From Bacillus infantis (GTDB lineage: Bacteria; Bacillota; Bacilli; Bacillales; Cytobacillaceae), in NCBI RefSeq assembly GCF_020171945.1, contig NZ_JAIVAP010000006.1:186001-250000 (forward strand): 64,000 nucleotides of DNA. The letters are read 5' to 3'. A model generated the notes under the pieces. It ran no database searches. It had not been told where the DNA came from and saw only the letters and a program-made list of their open reading frames with translations. Positions 11,098 through 20,378 of the stretch are shown piece by piece. Made by a program: the position numbers and the translations under genes. Every line of letters starts with the position of its first letter. Positions within the stretch are counted from its first letter, which is position 1.

Positions 11098-12060
11098 ATG
11101 GAAAGAAGTTTATCGATGGAGCTTATCCGTGTTACAGAAGCAGCAGCGCTTGCTTCAGCCCGATGGATGGGAAGAGGCCTGAAGGATGAAGCTGATGATG
11201 CTGCTACCTCTGCCATGAGGGATGTGTTTGACACGGTGCCGATGAAGGGAACCGTTGTAATCGGTGAAGGGGAAATGGATGAGGCGCCAATGCTTTATAT
11301 CGGGGAAAAGCTTGGGACAGGCTACGGCCCCCGCGTCGATGTAGCAGTAGATCCGCTTGAAGGCACCAATATTGTGGCCTCCGGAGGCTGGAATGCGCTT
11401 GCTGTCCTGGCTGTCGCTGATCATGGAAATCTCCTTCATGCACCGGATATGTATATGGATAAGATTGCAGTCGGTCCCGAAGCGGTCGGGGAAATTGATA
11501 TCAACGCTTCTGTTATCGATAACTTGAGGGCTGTCGCCAGGGCAAAAAATAAAGATATAGAAGACGTAGTGGCAACGGTGCTGAACCGGGATCGCCATCA
11601 GCATATCATCAGCCAGCTGCGGGAAGCAGGGGCGAGGATCAAGCTGATCAATGACGGCGATGTCGCAGGTGCCATCAATACTGCGTTTGACCATACAGGA
11701 GTAGATATCCTGTTCGGATCTGGCGGTGCGCCGGAAGGAGTGCTTGCTGCAGTTGCACTGAAATGCCTCGGCGGTGAAATCCAGGGCAAGCTGGTTCCGC
11801 AGAGCGATGCAGAAGTTGAAAGATGCCAAAGCATGGGCCTTGACCTTGGAAAGATTCTCCGCATGGAAGACCTTGTCAAAGGTGATGATGCCATCTTTGC
11901 AGCAACAGGCGTCACAGACGGCGAGCTGTTGAGAGGGGTCCAGTTTAAAGGCTCCTACGGTTCAACGCATTCACTTGTCATGCGCGCCAGGTCAGGAACG
12001 GTCCGCTTTATTGACGGGCGTCACAGCCTGAAGAAGAAGCCGCATCTTGTCATGAAATAA
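11098..12060 (+). CDS. glpX: Class II fructose-1,6-bisphosphatase
   Basis: A gluconeogenic phosphatase that hydrolyses fructose-1,6-bisphosphate to fructose-6-phosphate. The 320 residues carry the GlpX metal-site motifs [13 protein letters not shown] (about 55-67) and DPLEGTN (about 83-89), which align with the lithium-sensitive phosphatase superfamily. The length is typical. The ATG has GGGGAGG 9 nt upstream. It sits 37 nt after murA2 and is followed by terminator-like hairpins, so the pair probably forms one transcription unit. Confidence 0.96.
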   Translation: MERSLSMELIRVTEAAALASARWMGRGLKDEADDAATSAMRDVFDTVPMKGTVVIGEGEMDEAPMLYIGEKLGTGYGPRVDVAVDPLEGTNIVASGGWNALAVLAVADHGNLLHAPDMYMDKIAVGPEAVGEIDINASVIDNLRAVARAKNKDIEDVVATVLNRDRHQHIISQLREAGARIKLINDGDVAGAINTAFDHTGVDILFGSGGAPEGVLAAVALKCLGGEIQGKLVPQSDAEVERCQSMGLDLGKILRMEDLVKGDDAIFAATGVTDGELLRGVQFKGSYGSTHSLVMRARSGTVRFIDGRHSLKKKPHLVMK

Positions 12061-12139
12061 AGATTTTTTTTGCATGCCGGTGCAAACCCTTTCAAGAAAG
12101 GGATCCTGAGACGGCCTGTATTAATAATTGCTGGAAGAG

Positions 12140-12174
12140 AAGGGACCTGGCTTGCCGGCTTAAGCCGGTCCCTT
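12140..12174 (+). terminator. glpX terminator-like hairpin
   Basis: AAGGGACC and GGCTT (12140-12153) pair with AAGCC and GGTCCCTT (12162-12174). It is followed only by TATATA. Two smaller hairpins, TTTGCA/TGCAAA and CCCTTT/AAAGGG, lie at 12068-12103. This accounts for part of the 436-nt gap before rho. Confidence 0.6.
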
Positions 12175-12223
12175 TATATATTCCCCGAAACAAGGCAATC
12201 TATGAAAGAACAGAAAAATTATA

Positions 12224-12253
12224 TTGATTAACTTTCAGGTATAGGGGTAAAAT
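12224..12253 (+). promoter_or_regulatory. Candidate rho promoter
   Basis: TTGATT (12224-12229), an 18-nt spacer and TAAAAT (12248-12253). The implied leader to the rho start is about 240 nt, enough for leader-level autoregulation, but I see no clear structure in it. Confidence 0.5.
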
Positions 12254-12496
12254 AGAGATTGTTTTTGAAATCTGTTATGATGGATATGCAGATCTGGTCT
12301 GTTTTTGGTCCGGGATACTGGGATGCCAGGAACATACCAAAAATTCTCTACCCTTTTTAACAAGCTGAATCATCCTTCCAATGCTTCGATGAACCTCAAA
12401 CGCTTCTTTCCTTTTTCCTTTCATATTCTTAATACAGTACGATATTGTTATTTTATATGGGGAAAATGATTTAAAATTCAAAAGAGTGGTGTCAAT

Positions 12497-13771
12497 ATGG
12501 GATTAAATATATCCAGTTTAGAAAATATGAAGTTAAAAGAGCTCTATGAACTTGCCCGGGAATATAAGGTTTCCTACTACAGCAAGCTGACAAAGAAAGA
12601 GCTGATTTTTGCCATCCTGAAAGCGCGCGCTGAGCAGGAAGGCTACTTTTTCATGGAAGGCGTGCTGGAAATCATCCAGTCTGAGGGCTTCGGCTTCCTA
12701 AGGCCGATCAACTATTCGCCAAGCTCAGAGGATATCTATATTTCTGCATCGCAAATCAGGAGATTCGATTTAAGGAATGGAGATAAAGTATCCGGAAAAG
12801 TCCGCCCGCCGAAGGAAAACGAGCGTTATTTCGGCCTGCTGCAGGTAGAAGCTGTCAATGGTGACGATCCGGAATCCGCCAAGGAGCGTGTCCACTTCCC
12901 GGCTTTGACGCCTTTATATCCTGATAGGCAAATGAAGCTGGAAACAACGCCGAAGCATGTTTCCACAAGGATCATGGACGTACTTGCACCGGTTGGATTT
13001 GGCCAGCGCGGACTGATCGTCGCTCCGCCAAAAGCGGGTAAAACGATGCTGATAAAGGAAATCGCCAACAGCATCACTACGAATCATCCAGAGGCAGAGC
13101 TGATTGTTCTCCTCATTGATGAGCGTCCGGAAGAGGTTACTGATATTGAACGTTCTGTTGCCGGCGATGTCGTCAGCTCGACATTCGATGAAGTGCCGGA
13201 AAACCATATTAAAGTAGCCGAGCTCGTCCTTGACCGGGCGATGCGCCTCGTGGAGCATAAACGGGATGTCATCATCCTTATGGACAGCATCACAAGGCTT
13301 GCGCGTGCCTATAACCTGGTTATTCCGCCAAGCGGACGTACGCTGTCCGGGGGTATCGACCCTGCGGCATTCCACCGTCCGAAGCGTTTCTTCGGGGCGG
13401 CGAGGAATATTGAAGAAGGCGGAAGCCTGACCATCCTTGCCACAGCCCTTGTTGATACCGGCTCGCGGATGGATGATGTCATTTACGAGGAATTCAAGGG
13501 AACAGGAAACATGGAGCTTCACCTTGACCGTCAGCTTGCAGAGCGCCGCATTTTCCCGGCCATCGATATCCGCCGTTCAGGTACACGCAAGGAAGAGCTG
13601 CTTATTCCGAAAGAGCATCTGGACAAACTGTGGGCGATCAGGAAATCGATGTCGGATGCGCCTGATTTTGCAGAGAAATTCCTCCGCAAGCTGAAGCAGA
13701 CGAAATCCAATGAAGAATTCTTTGCCAATCTTGGCGAAGAAATGAAGAACGGCAGGCGTTCCCAATCCTGA
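12497..13771 (+). CDS. rho: Transcription termination factor Rho
   Basis: A hexameric RNA helicase that ends transcription at Rho-dependent sites. The order of domains is an N-terminal helix bundle (about 5-45, KLKELYELA), an OB-fold RNA-binding domain (about 50-120, including EGFGFLRP and DIYISASQI) and a RecA-type ATPase with Walker A APPKAGKT (176-183) and [15 protein letters not shown] downstream. The 424 residues are the typical length, with no extra N-terminal insertion. The ATG follows AGAGTGGTG. It is transcribed with its own long leader. Confidence 0.98.
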   Translation: MGLNISSLENMKLKELYELAREYKVSYYSKLTKKELIFAILKARAEQEGYFFMEGVLEIIQSEGFGFLRPINYSPSSEDIYISASQIRRFDLRNGDKVSGKVRPPKENERYFGLLQVEAVNGDDPESAKERVHFPALTPLYPDRQMKLETTPKHVSTRIMDVLAPVGFGQRGLIVAPPKAGKTMLIKEIANSITTNHPEAELIVLLIDERPEEVTDIERSVAGDVVSSTFDEVPENHIKVAELVLDRAMRLVEHKRDVIILMDSITRLARAYNLVIPPSGRTLSGGIDPAAFHRPKRFFGAARNIEEGGSLTILATALVDTGSRMDDVIYEEFKGTGNMELHLDRQLAERRIFPAIDIRRSGTRKEELLIPKEHLDKLWAIRKSMSDAPDFAEKFLRKLKQTKSNEEFFANLGEEMKNGRRSQS

Positions 13772-13805
13772 TCTGTTCCTCATCGGAAAGTCAGTAAATC
13801 CCATC

Positions 13806-13834
13806 TTGCAAAAACATGATGTCCTTGTTATAAT
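13806..13834 (+). promoter_or_regulatory. rpmE sigma A promoter
   Basis: TTGCAA (13806-13811), a 17-nt spacer and a perfect TATAAT (13829-13834). Confidence 0.8.
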
Positions 13835-13927
13835 AACAACAGTGTGTTTTTGAATTATACGGTGTGTCCAAGCATCGTACTATATAACTCTGTTTCGCAA
13901 GACTCAGGGCAAAAGGAGATGAAAGAA

Positions 13928-14140
13928 ATGAAAGCAGGAATTCATCCTAATTACAAGAAAATCACGGTTACATGTGCTTGCGGCAATCAGTTTGAAACTG
14001 GTTCTGTAAAAGATGAGGTTCGTGTTGAGACTTGCTCTGAATGCCACCCATTCTATACTGGCCGTCAGAAATTCGCTGAAGCAGGCGGACGTGTGGATCG
14101 TTTCAACAAAAAATACGGTCTTAAAGGTCAACAGCAATAA
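13928..14140 (+). CDS. rpmE: Ribosomal protein L31, zinc-binding type
   Basis: A 70-residue large-subunit ribosomal protein. All four zinc ligands of the C+ form are present: Cys16, Cys18, Cys36 and Cys39 (CAC and CSEC). That marks it as the zinc-dependent type that Bacillus replaces with YtiA under zinc starvation. I start it at ATG 13928 ([11 protein letters not shown]) because AAAAGGAG lies 8-9 nt upstream and family members begin there. The upstream in-frame starts at 13844 and 13919 are not supported. It has its own promoter and terminator. Confidence 0.96.
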   Translation: MKAGIHPNYKKITVTCACGNQFETGSVKDEVRVETCSECHPFYTGRQKFAEAGGRVDRFNKKYGLKGQQQ

Positions 14141-14149
14141 TGATAAAAG

Positions 14150-14181
14150 ACAGGCAAGTTTTTACTTCTTGCCTGTTTTTT
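14150..14181 (+). terminator. rpmE terminator
   Basis: ACAGGCAAG (14150-14158) pairs with CTTGCCTGT (14168-14176), followed by a T6 run. Confidence 0.9.
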
Positions 14182-14305
14182 ATTGCCGATAGAAAAGAAT
14201 ATGATGATAAGTTAGGTTTATACTTTTAACAAAAAGTGTAAGTTGTAAAAGGGGAACTGGCGCTTTGGCGCTGTGTTTTCTTTAGCAAGGAAGGAGAGGC
14301 CACTC

Positions 14306-14926
14306 ATGTATGTAATGAAGCACCACGGCTGGGTTGAGGTAATCTGCGGCAGCATGTTTTCCGGAAAATCGGAAGAGCTCATCCGCCGTGTCAGAAGAGC
14401 GCAATTTGCAAAGCAGAAGATAGCTGTGTTCAAGCCGCAGATCGATAACCGCTACAGCGAGGAAGCAGTTGTCTCCCACAATGGAACATCAGTGATTGCC
14501 AGACCCATCAGCCATTCAACGGACATCTTCAAGCATATTGACGAGGATATGGAGATTATCGCCATTGATGAGGTGCAATTTTTTGATGATGAAGTTGTGA
14601 AGGTGATTCAGCATTTGGCTGACAGCGGATACCGGGTGATCGCTGCTGGGCTCGACCAGGACTTCCGCGGTGAGCCGTTTGGGCAGATGCCGGCTTTGAT
14701 GGCAATTGCAGAACTTGTGACAAAGCTTCAGGCAGTATGTGCAGTGTGCGGTTCGCCTGCCAGCAGGACCCAGCGCCTCATCAACGGAAAGCCGGCTTCT
14801 TATGACGATCCGGTCATTCTTGTCGGGGCATCAGAGGCTTATGAGCCGCGCTGCCGCCACCATCATGAAGTTCCGAAATCGCCGAACGTCCTCACCGATT
14901 CGGAAACGACCCGTACTTTATCTTAA
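14306..14926 (+). CDS. tdk: Thymidine kinase
   Basis: Type II thymidine kinase, which phosphorylates thymidine to dTMP in pyrimidine salvage. The 206 residues contain the P-loop GSMFSGKS (15-22), DEVQFF with the catalytic Glu near residue 88, [11 protein letters not shown] (lasso side) and a zinc site made of CAVCG and later Cys/His residues (CRHHHEV). I chose ATG 14306 ([15 protein letters not shown]) because AAGGAG lies 9 nt upstream and the B. subtilis protein starts at the same point. The in-frame 14273 start lacks a site. It is monocistronic, with terminators on both sides. Confidence 0.97.
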   Translation: MYVMKHHGWVEVICGSMFSGKSEELIRRVRRAQFAKQKIAVFKPQIDNRYSEEAVVSHNGTSVIARPISHSTDIFKHIDEDMEIIAIDEVQFFDDEVVKVIQHLADSGYRVIAAGLDQDFRGEPFGQMPALMAIAELVTKLQAVCAVCGSPASRTQRLINGKPASYDDPVILVGASEAYEPRCRHHHEVPKSPNVLTDSETTRTLS

Positions 14927-14942
14927 TAGATGAAAGCTCAGG

Positions 14943-14970
14943 CTCTGCTTAGTGAAAGCAGGGTTTTTTG
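14943..14970 (+). terminator. tdk terminator
   Basis: CTCTGCTT pairs with AAGCAGGG (14943-14963), followed by T6. Confidence 0.88.
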
Positions 14971-15065
14971 CTGTCTGAAAAAGCCGGATTCCTCCAGCAA
15001 ACTGCCTGAATTTGGGTTGTGGCTTCACCCCCAGGAAAGGAAAACCTAGTAATGGAGGTGTTGAA

Positions 15066-15527
15066 ATGATGAAATCAGCTTTAGCAGCTGCAGCAGTCCT
15101 TCTATCCGTCCTGATGGGAGGATGTGCACAGGATGATAATGTGGCGGGAATTCATGAACTGAACGAAGACAGGAATGGGACAAATTTGATAACTGACGGC
15201 GGCGGCCAGGTGAAAAGGGGCCTTGATCAAGTCTCTGACGATGACCGCGACAGAACGATGGGCGATCAGAATCCGAACTTCCTCAATATTGATGGAGGGC
15301 GGGTAAACGATCAATCTGATGTTGACAAAGCCCGTCAGGTAGTAAATCAATACACAGAATATGAGCCAGATGAAGTCAGGATCAACGGCGGCCGCATGTG
15401 GGTCACAGCCCACACAGGCAAAAGCCTGTCAGCCGAAGAAAAACGCCAGGCCCAGGCCGAGCTGCACAAAACACTCACCAAAGCCCTTCCCCGGTATAAC
15501 ATTGAAGTGCGGTTGAGTGAGCGGTAG
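15066..15527 (+). CDS. Sporulation lipoprotein of the YhcN/YlaJ type
   Basis: The 153-residue protein begins with a lipoprotein signal peptide (MMKSALAAAAVLLSVLMGGC), so after processing it would be a diacylglycerol-anchored Cys20 protein on the outer face of the membrane. The mature part is charged, with a C-terminal segment (about 85-150: DVDKARQVVNQYTEYEPDEV, MWVTAHTGK, YNIEVRL) resembling the YhcN/YlaJ family of forespore or spore-membrane lipoproteins. That assignment rests on remembered family pattern, so the function is only suggested. ATG 15066 has GGAGGTG 6 nt upstream. It stands alone between tdk and prfA. Confidence 0.65.
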   Translation: MMKSALAAAAVLLSVLMGGCAQDDNVAGIHELNEDRNGTNLITDGGGQVKRGLDQVSDDDRDRTMGDQNPNFLNIDGGRVNDQSDVDKARQVVNQYTEYEPDEVRINGGRMWVTAHTGKSLSAEEKRQAQAELHKTLTKALPRYNIEVRLSER

Positions 15528-15560
15528 GAGAAGTGTGGAGAAGGTGGAGAAGGAGGAGAA

Positions 15561-15694
15561 GGTGACAGGCACCTGTACCACTTCTTTACCAGTTGGAGTT
15601 TGAAAGGTGACAGGTACCTGTACCACCTCTCTGCACGACGGCCTTAATGTGGAGAGGTTTAAACTGAATTGGGTGCCTGTCACCTATACCACCG
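15561..15694 (+). repeat. Cluster of GGTGACAGGCACC repeats, two direct and one inverted
   Basis: GGTGACAGGCACCTGTACCAC at 15561-15581 recurs with one change at 15606-15626. GGTGCCTGTCACC at 15672-15684 is its inverse, again followed by TATACCACC. Related GTGCCAGGCACC palindromes occur at 21600-21660 and 60845-60857. Together with the prfA promoter this fills the 344-nt gap. Confidence 0.85.
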
Positions 15695-15708
15695 CCTATA
15701 CCACTTTC

Positions 15709-15732
15709 AGCCCTGGTTTTCCGGGGCTTTTT
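15709..15732 (+). terminator. Terminator upstream of prfA
   Basis: AGCCC-TGG pairs with CCG-GGGCT (15709-15728), followed by TTTT. Confidence 0.7.
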
Positions 15733-15737
15733 AGGTT

Positions 15738-15766
15738 TTGACCTGGGATGCGCTGTATACTATAAT
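15738..15766 (+). promoter_or_regulatory. prfA sigma A promoter
   Basis: TTGACC (15738-15743), a 17-nt spacer and a perfect TATAAT (15761-15766). The leader to the GTG start is about 100 nt. Confidence 0.85.
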
Positions 15767-15871
15767 TAGAATGTTATGGGCATGATGGTTTAATGGACTT
15801 ATTTTATGAATTTATGAGCTTTTTTAGGTATGAAAACCGATTTATATAGAATCAAAATGAGGTGAAGGACT

Positions 15872-16945
15872 GTGTACGATCGTCTTCAAGCTGTAGAAGA
15901 TCGCTACGAAAGGCTGAACGAGCTTTTGAGCGATCCTGAGATTGTAAATGACACAAAGAAGCTGCGCGAATATTCCAAGGAGCAGTCAGGCATCCAGGAA
16001 ACGGTGGAGGCATACCGCGAGTATAAAGAAGTCCGCGGGCAATACCAGGATGCAAAAGCGATGCTCGAAGAGAAGCTTGATGCAGAAATGCGCGAGATGG
16101 TAAAGGAAGAGATAGGGGAGCTCGAAGACAGAGTGGAAGCTCTGGAAGCGCGCCTGAAGATCCTTTTGATCCCGAAAGACCCGAACGATGATAAAAACGT
16201 TATCATGGAAATACGCGGCGCGGCCGGCGGCGACGAGGCTGCCTTGTTTGCCGGTGACCTTTACCGCATGTACAGCCGATTTGCTGAGGTTCAAGGCTGG
16301 AAAACAGATGTGATCGAGGCCAGCTCCACAGGTGTCGGCGGCTACAAAGAGATCATCTTTATCATCAACGGAAACGGTGCCTTCAGCAAGCTGAAGTTCG
16401 AAAACGGTGCCCACCGCGTCCAGCGTGTGCCTGAAACTGAATCAGGAGGGCGCATTCATACTTCGACGGCAACGGTTGCAGTTCTGCCGGAAGCGGAAGA
16501 AGTTGAAATCGAGATCCACGATAAAGATATCCGTGTCGATACATTTGCTTCAAGCGGACCGGGCGGCCAGAGCGTTAACACGACAATGTCAGCCGTGCGT
16601 CTGACCCACTTGCCTACAGGGACGGTTGTTTCCTGCCAGGACGAGAAATCACAGATTAAAAACAAAGAAAAGGCAATGAAGGTCCTTCGTGCCCGTGTGT
16701 ATGATAAATTCCAGCAGGAAGCACAGGCGGAATACGACCAGCAGCGGAAATCCGCAGTCGGTACCGGTGACCGTTCCGAACGGATCCGCACCTACAACTT
16801 CCCGCAAAACCGTGTAACAGATCACCGCATCGGCCTGACCATCCAAAAGCTTGACCAGATTCTTCAGGGCAAGCTGGATGAAGTGATTGATGCCTTGATC
16901 ATGGAAGAGCAGTCAGCCAAGCTGAAGGAAGCTTCAGATGCCTGA
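15872..16945 (+). CDS. prfA: Peptide chain release factor 1
   Basis: RF1 reads UAA and UAG stop codons and triggers peptide release. The 357 residues have the codon-reading tripeptide PET at 187-189 (in [15 protein letters not shown]) and the catalytic GGQ at 231-233 in [12 protein letters not shown]. The start is GTG at 15872 ([19 protein letters not shown]) with GAGGTGAAGG upstream, which matches the start of Bacillus homologues. The 3' end overlaps prmC by 8 nt. That overlap couples production of RF1 to the enzyme that methylates its GGQ glutamine. Confidence 0.98.
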   Translation: MYDRLQAVEDRYERLNELLSDPEIVNDTKKLREYSKEQSGIQETVEAYREYKEVRGQYQDAKAMLEEKLDAEMREMVKEEIGELEDRVEALEARLKILLIPKDPNDDKNVIMEIRGAAGGDEAALFAGDLYRMYSRFAEVQGWKTDVIEASSTGVGGYKEIIFIINGNGAFSKLKFENGAHRVQRVPETESGGRIHTSTATVAVLPEAEEVEIEIHDKDIRVDTFASSGPGGQSVNTTMSAVRLTHLPTGTVVSCQDEKSQIKNKEKAMKVLRARVYDKFQQEAQAEYDQQRKSAVGTGDRSERIRTYNFPQNRVTDHRIGLTIQKLDQILQGKLDEVIDALIMEEQSAKLKEASDA

Positions 16946-17813
16946 TCAGCAGCCTATGAAAGTCTACGAAGCCCTGAAGTGGGCTTCTTCTTTTTTAGAA
17001 ACAGCCGGGCGGGATTCCAATGCGGGTGAAATCCTCCTGGGCCACTTTCTGAATATGAGCCGTTCCCGCCTGCTTGCGGAGATGAGGGAAGAGCTGGACC
17101 CGAAGATACAGGATGCCTTCAAAGAAGCAGTAGAGCTGCATGCGGACGGCAGGCCAGTCCAATATATCATTGGAAAAGAAGAATTCTATGGGCGCACATT
17201 CCTCGTGAATGAAAATGTGCTTATACCCCGGCCGGAAACAGAAGAGCTGGTGCTGGAAGCCTTGAAGAGGAAGGAAAGGCTTTTCGGCAAAGAGGCTGCT
17301 GCTGCCGATATTGGAACCGGAAGCGGAGCGATTGCGGTAACCTTGAAATTGGAATCGCCTGACCTCCAGGTAACTGCCACAGATGTGTACGGACCTTCGT
17401 TGGACACGGCAAAAGAAAATGCGGACAAGAACGGTGCTGAAATCGAATTTATTCTAGGAGACCTGCTGCAGCCTTTCATAAAGGAAAGCCGGAAATTTGA
17501 TATCATCATTTCCAATCCTCCCTACATCCCGCTCAGCGATATGGAAGGAATGTCTGAAGTCGTCACCGAAAACGAGCCCCACCGCGCCCTGTTCGCCGGC
17601 CAGGACGGCCTCGACCTCTACCGCCGGTTCATGGAAGAACTGCCGCTCGTCCTAAAAGAAAAATCACTAGTCGGCTTCGAAGTCGGCGCCGGCCAAAGCA
17701 AAGCCGTATCAGAACTGCTGCGGACCGCATTCCCAGATGCCAACATAGACATAGTCTACGACATCAATGGGAAGGACCGGATGGTTTTTGCGGAGATTGG
17801 CTGGCAGGATTAG
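16938..17813 (+). CDS. prmC: Peptide chain release factor N5-glutamine methyltransferase
   Basis: PrmC methylates the glutamine of the GGQ motif in release factors, using S-adenosylmethionine. The 291 residues contain an N-terminal helical substrate-binding domain (1-90), the SAM-binding stretch [11 protein letters not shown] (124-134) and the catalytic NPPY at 193-196. The ATG overlaps the prfA stop region, so translation is coupled. The last quarter has unusually GC-rich, C-ending codons compared with the first part of the gene, but the reading frame is intact. A terminator follows. Confidence 0.96.
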   Translation: MPDQQPMKVYEALKWASSFLETAGRDSNAGEILLGHFLNMSRSRLLAEMREELDPKIQDAFKEAVELHADGRPVQYIIGKEEFYGRTFLVNENVLIPRPETEELVLEALKRKERLFGKEAAAADIGTGSGAIAVTLKLESPDLQVTATDVYGPSLDTAKENADKNGAEIEFILGDLLQPFIKESRKFDIIISNPPYIPLSDMEGMSEVVTENEPHRALFAGQDGLDLYRRFMEELPLVLKEKSLVGFEVGAGQSKAVSELLRTAFPDANIDIVYDINGKDRMVFAEIGWQD

Positions 17814-17849
17814 CTTTGTTGAGGAATTTATGTATTTGAATTCTAGTGT

Positions 17850-17887
17850 AAGGGGGCCATTTGTGGAATGGCTTCCCTTTTTTTATT
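17850..17887 (+). terminator. prfA-prmC terminator
   Basis: AAGGGGGCCATT and AATGGCTTCCCTT form an imperfect stem with a short TGTGG loop, followed by a T7 tract. Confidence 0.85.
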
Positions 17888-18024
17888 TTGAACTTGTAAT
17901 TTACGCTAAGATTTTGTGGGAAAATTAAATTTAGTGAGCAGGCATACCATTTTCTTAAATTATACAAGAAGACTGAAGGTGTTCCTGTCTTATTATTGGC
18001 GGAAATTACTAGTCGTGGGTGGTA

Positions 18025-18129
18025 TTCTACATAAATTTTGATTTATTCTACAAAAAAATTCGATATTTCTACTAAAAATCCCATTTATTCTACATAAAAA
18101 TCAAAAGATTCTACATATAATACATTTAT
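18025..18129 (+). repeat. Array A: five TTCTACATAAA units at exact 21-nt spacing
   Basis: TTCTAC starts at 18025, 18046, 18067, 18088 and 18109, each exactly 21 nt apart. Each unit is a conserved TTCTACATAAA-like half and a variable AT-rich half often ending ATTTA. The same units occur in opposite orientation at 31755-31823. Confidence 0.9.
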
Positions 18130-18160
18130 TGCCAAATAATGAAGCGCAACACAATAATAC

Positions 18161-18192
18161 AGCGCCCCACAGAAAGATTAACAGACTCCATT
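18161..18192 (+). repeat. Probable deletion remnant of the 134-bp repeat
   Basis: AGCGCCCCACAGAAAG joins ATTAACAGACTCCATT. These resemble the CGCCCCGCGGAAAG block and the AATCAACAGACTCCATT end of copy 2 with the part between removed. Confidence 0.5.
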
Positions 18193-18243
18193 CAAAGAAC
18201 AGAATTTAGTCCCCTTCCTTTGGTCTTATGCACATAAAAAAAC

Positions 18244-18375
18244 CAGTTGATTTCCGTAGAAGGCACGTAGACTCTTGCGGGAAATAGCGGAAGAGTTGAG
18301 ACCCCACAGCGCGCAGCGCGAGGAGGCTCAACTCCGCCCCGCGGAAAGCGAAGTGCCTGGAACGGAAATCAACAG
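18244..18375 (+). repeat. 134-bp dispersed structured repeat, copy 2 (132 bp)
   Basis: It starts CAGTTGATTTCC and ends GGAAATCAACAG. The central helix is AGTTGAG/CTCAACT around GCGC-GCA-GCGC. A terminator begins 28 nt downstream. It occupies part of the 690-nt gap between prmC and spoIIR. Confidence 0.9.
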
Positions 18376-18402
18376 ACTCCATTTATAAACCAAATACATT
18401 CT

Positions 18403-18431
18403 AAAAAGATTCCTCAATGGGATCTTTTTTT
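18403..18431 (+). terminator. Terminator between repeat copy 2 and spoIIR
   Basis: AAAGATTCC (18405-18413) pairs with GGGATCTTT, running into T7. Confidence 0.75.
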
Positions 18432-18454
18432 ATATACAAAATTATATTTTGCTA

Positions 18455-18484
18455 GTTTAAGAATCCCCCTTCCTGTCCACAATG
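18455..18484 (+). promoter_or_regulatory. spoIIR sigma F promoter
   Basis: GTTTA (-35), a 15-nt spacer and GTCCACAATG (-10) fit GyATA-N15-GGnnAnAnTR with one mismatch in each box. The -10 layout is the same as at spoIIQ (GTTCAGAATG). Confidence 0.7.
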
Positions 18485-18509
18485 GATTAGTGAAGGGACG
18501 GTGTCGGAA

Positions 18510-19208
18510 ATGACAGCAAAATCATTAGCGAAATTATATATCATTATCTTATCCTTAGGAACAATGCTAAGCCTATACATACCAAAAACAGAGGTGGCAG
18601 CGGAAGATCCGCTCGTCATACCGCAGGAAGCCATCCGTCTCCGCATCCTCGCAAACAGTGACAGCGAAGGAGACCAGGCGCTGAAACGGCTGGTGAGGGA
18701 TGCGGTCAATAAGGAAATCACTGAATGGGTCAGCGAGCTGACTTCCATAGAGGAAGCCCGATCATTAATAAAGTCGCGCCTGCCGGAAATCCAGGAGATA
18801 GCAGAGAACGTGGTTGAAGAAGAAAATTCAGTCCAAACAGTTAAAGCCAATTTCGGCAAAGTGGATTTTCCTACCAAGCTCTACGGCCAGTTTCTATATC
18901 CTGCCGGCGAGTATGAAGCAATTTTAATCACACTTGGTGAAGGTGATGGAGCGAACTGGTGGTGTGTTCTTTTCCCTCCTCTATGCTTCCTTGATTTCTC
19001 GAATGGAGTGGCTGTAAGCGATGGATTTGAAGAGGAAAATCAGGAAAAAGGAGAAGTTGGTAAAAAAGTACCAGAAGGGAATGTGCTGGAAACTAATAAT
19101 CCTAAAGAACTATCTGGTGAAAAGGAGCCGGTCTTTGTTAAAGAAGACGAAGAAAAGCCGGAAGTTAAGTTTTTTATCAAAGAATTATGGGATAAAATTT
19201 TCGGATAG
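18510..19208 (+). CDS. spoIIR: Stage II sporulation protein R
   Basis: SpoIIR is made in the forespore, crosses into the intermembrane space and triggers SpoIIGA to process pro-sigma E in the mother cell. The protein has an N-terminal signal or anchor segment (about residues 7-24) and the family core: IRLRILANSDSEGDQ, PTKLYGQFLYPAGEYEA, and LGEGDGANWWCVLFPPLCF. The C-terminal 50 or so residues are charged and low complexity. ATG 18510 is preferred because GAAGGGA lies 11 nt upstream; GTG 18501 is too close to that site. The predicted sigma F promoter leaves a very short leader. Confidence 0.95.
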   Translation: MTAKSLAKLYIIILSLGTMLSLYIPKTEVAAEDPLVIPQEAIRLRILANSDSEGDQALKRLVRDAVNKEITEWVSELTSIEEARSLIKSRLPEIQEIAENVVEEENSVQTVKANFGKVDFPTKLYGQFLYPAGEYEAILITLGEGDGANWWCVLFPPLCFLDFSNGVAVSDGFEEENQEKGEVGKKVPEGNVLETNNPKELSGEKEPVFVKEDEEKPEVKFFIKELWDKIFG

Positions 19209-19209
19209 T

Positions 19210-19244
19210 ATGCTGCTCTTTTCATAGGGCGGCATTTCTTTTTA
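19210..19244 (+). terminator. spoIIR terminator
   Basis: ATGCTGCTC pairs with GGGCGGCAT (two G-T wobbles), followed by TTCTTTTT. Confidence 0.75.
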
Positions 19245-19320
19245 TAGGAAAAAGGACATAAGAGAAGCTAATGCCATTGTTACAAGTGCATGACAAGCCT
19301 TTTACAGATGCTGGGAGCAT

Positions 19321-19345
19321 GTTTGATTCTGGGAGAAGCGGATAT
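19321..19345 (+). promoter_or_regulatory. Candidate sigma B promoter of the KGG-repeat gene
   Basis: GTTTGA (19321-19326), a 13-nt spacer and GGATAT (19340-19345) resemble the sigma B consensus GTTTaa-N12-15-GGGtAT. B. subtilis gsiB is a strong sigma B gene. Confidence 0.6.
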
Positions 19346-19394
19346 TAAAGGAGTGTAAGCCAAAACAACAACTACTGAAAAGGAGATGGAACAC

Positions 19395-19781
19395 ATGGCA
19401 AACAACAATAACAACGACAAAATGTCCCGCGAGGAAAGAGGCCGCAAAGGCGGAGAAGCAACCAGCAATAACCACGACAAAGAATTCTACCAAGAGATCG
19501 GCCAAAAAGGCGGAGAAGCAACCAGCAATAATCACGACAAAGAATTCTATCAGGAAATCGGCCAAAAAGGCGGAGAAGCTACTGCTGAAAGCCATGACAA
19601 GGAATTCTATCAAGAGATCGGTAAAAAAGGCGGAGAAGCTACTTCTGAGAATCACGACAAAGAATTCTACCAGGAGATCGGCCAAAAAGGCGGAGAAGCT
19701 ACTTCTGAAAACCATGATAAAGACTTCTACCGTGAAATTGGTGAAAAAGGCGGAAATTCAAGAAACAACAACAACGACTAA
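19395..19781 (+). CDS. KGG-repeat general stress protein (GsiB-like)
   Basis: A hydrophilic 128-residue protein built from five near-identical 20-residue repeats. Each runs KGGEATSENHDKEFYQEIGQ or close to it, with a truncated sixth start, capped by Asn-rich ends. The repeats contain the KGG motif of the GsiB and plant LEA-like family, thought to be disordered protectants in water or glucose stress. ATG 19395 is chosen because AAAAGGAG lies 9 nt upstream. ATG 19386 directly abuts that site. At DNA level the repeats are 60 bp and more than 85% alike, so copy number may vary between strains. A sigma B-like promoter precedes it. Confidence 0.88.
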   Translation: MANNNNNDKMSREERGRKGGEATSNNHDKEFYQEIGQKGGEATSNNHDKEFYQEIGQKGGEATAESHDKEFYQEIGKKGGEATSENHDKEFYQEIGQKGGEATSENHDKDFYREIGEKGGNSRNNNND

Positions 19782-19824
19782 GTTTATAATGTAAAGGAAG
19801 TTTAAATTGAAAGATTCAAGATAG

Positions 19825-19860
19825 CACGGCAGCCCGTTAACTGATGGCTGCCGTGTTTTT
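19825..19860 (+). terminator. Terminator of the KGG-repeat gene
   Basis: CACGGCAGCC pairs with GGCTGCCGTG (19825-19855), followed by T6. Confidence 0.92.
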
Positions 19861-19937
19861 TATTCTTTTTGAGTTCTACTTTTTCCCGCGCCCCATAGAT
19901 ATATTACTAGATTACAAATTCTTAGTGGGGTGAGAGG

Positions 19938-20378
19938 ATGGAAACATTGATCCGCTGTGCACAAAAGGAAGACGAAAATAAACTGGCCGCATTTTTAGAA
20001 AAAGCCAATCTGGGGACAGAAGGCATTGCTGATTCTATCAATTATTTTTTGCTAATGGAAGATGAAGAGGAGAACATTAAAGCGACATTAGGCATTGAGC
20101 CTCTAGGCAGTGTAGGCCTGCTCCGCTCACTGGTGCTTTCGGAAAGAGCATCTGAAAAAGATCTGCTGCTGCTTGTGGAGCAGATTTTGCGGCTTGCGAA
20201 AGAAAGGGAACTCGAGTCCCTATATATGGCGACAAATAAAAAAGGAGCAGCAGAGTTCTTCAAGCTGCTTGGCTTTCAGGATGAAAAAAGCGAACTTCCG
20301 GAAGAGCTGTACCGATCTGCACATGTCCAGCATATTCTAACTGTGGATAACTTTACATTCCTGAAGCTTTCAATATGA
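19938..20378 (+). CDS. ywlB: GNAT-family N-acetyltransferase, YwlB-like
   Basis: A 146-residue GCN5-related acetyltransferase. The fold is indicated by TLGIEPLGSVGLLRSLVLS (beta4 and the start of the acetyl-CoA loop), the helix LLLLVEQILRLAKERELESL and the C-terminal FFKLLGFQ motif. The usual RxxGxG pyrophosphate loop is weak here (the SERASEKDL region), as in the ArgA-like YwlB group. The substrate is unknown. The position between spoIIR and ywlC matches B. subtilis ywlB. GGGGTGAGAGG precedes the ATG. The 3' end already contains one DnaA box. Confidence 0.82.
   Translation: METLIRCAQKEDENKLAAFLEKANLGTEGIADSINYFLLMEDEEENIKATLGIEPLGSVGLLRSLVLSERASEKDLLLLVEQILRLAKERELESLYMATNKKGAAEFFKLLGFQDEKSELPEELYRSAHVQHILTVDNFTFLKLSI

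Noticed and set aside
18025-18129. CRISPR array
   Set aside because: The period is 21 nt with a keyword of about 11 nt, far below CRISPR repeat and spacer sizes, and no cas gene is present. The same reasoning applies to 31755 and 60537.
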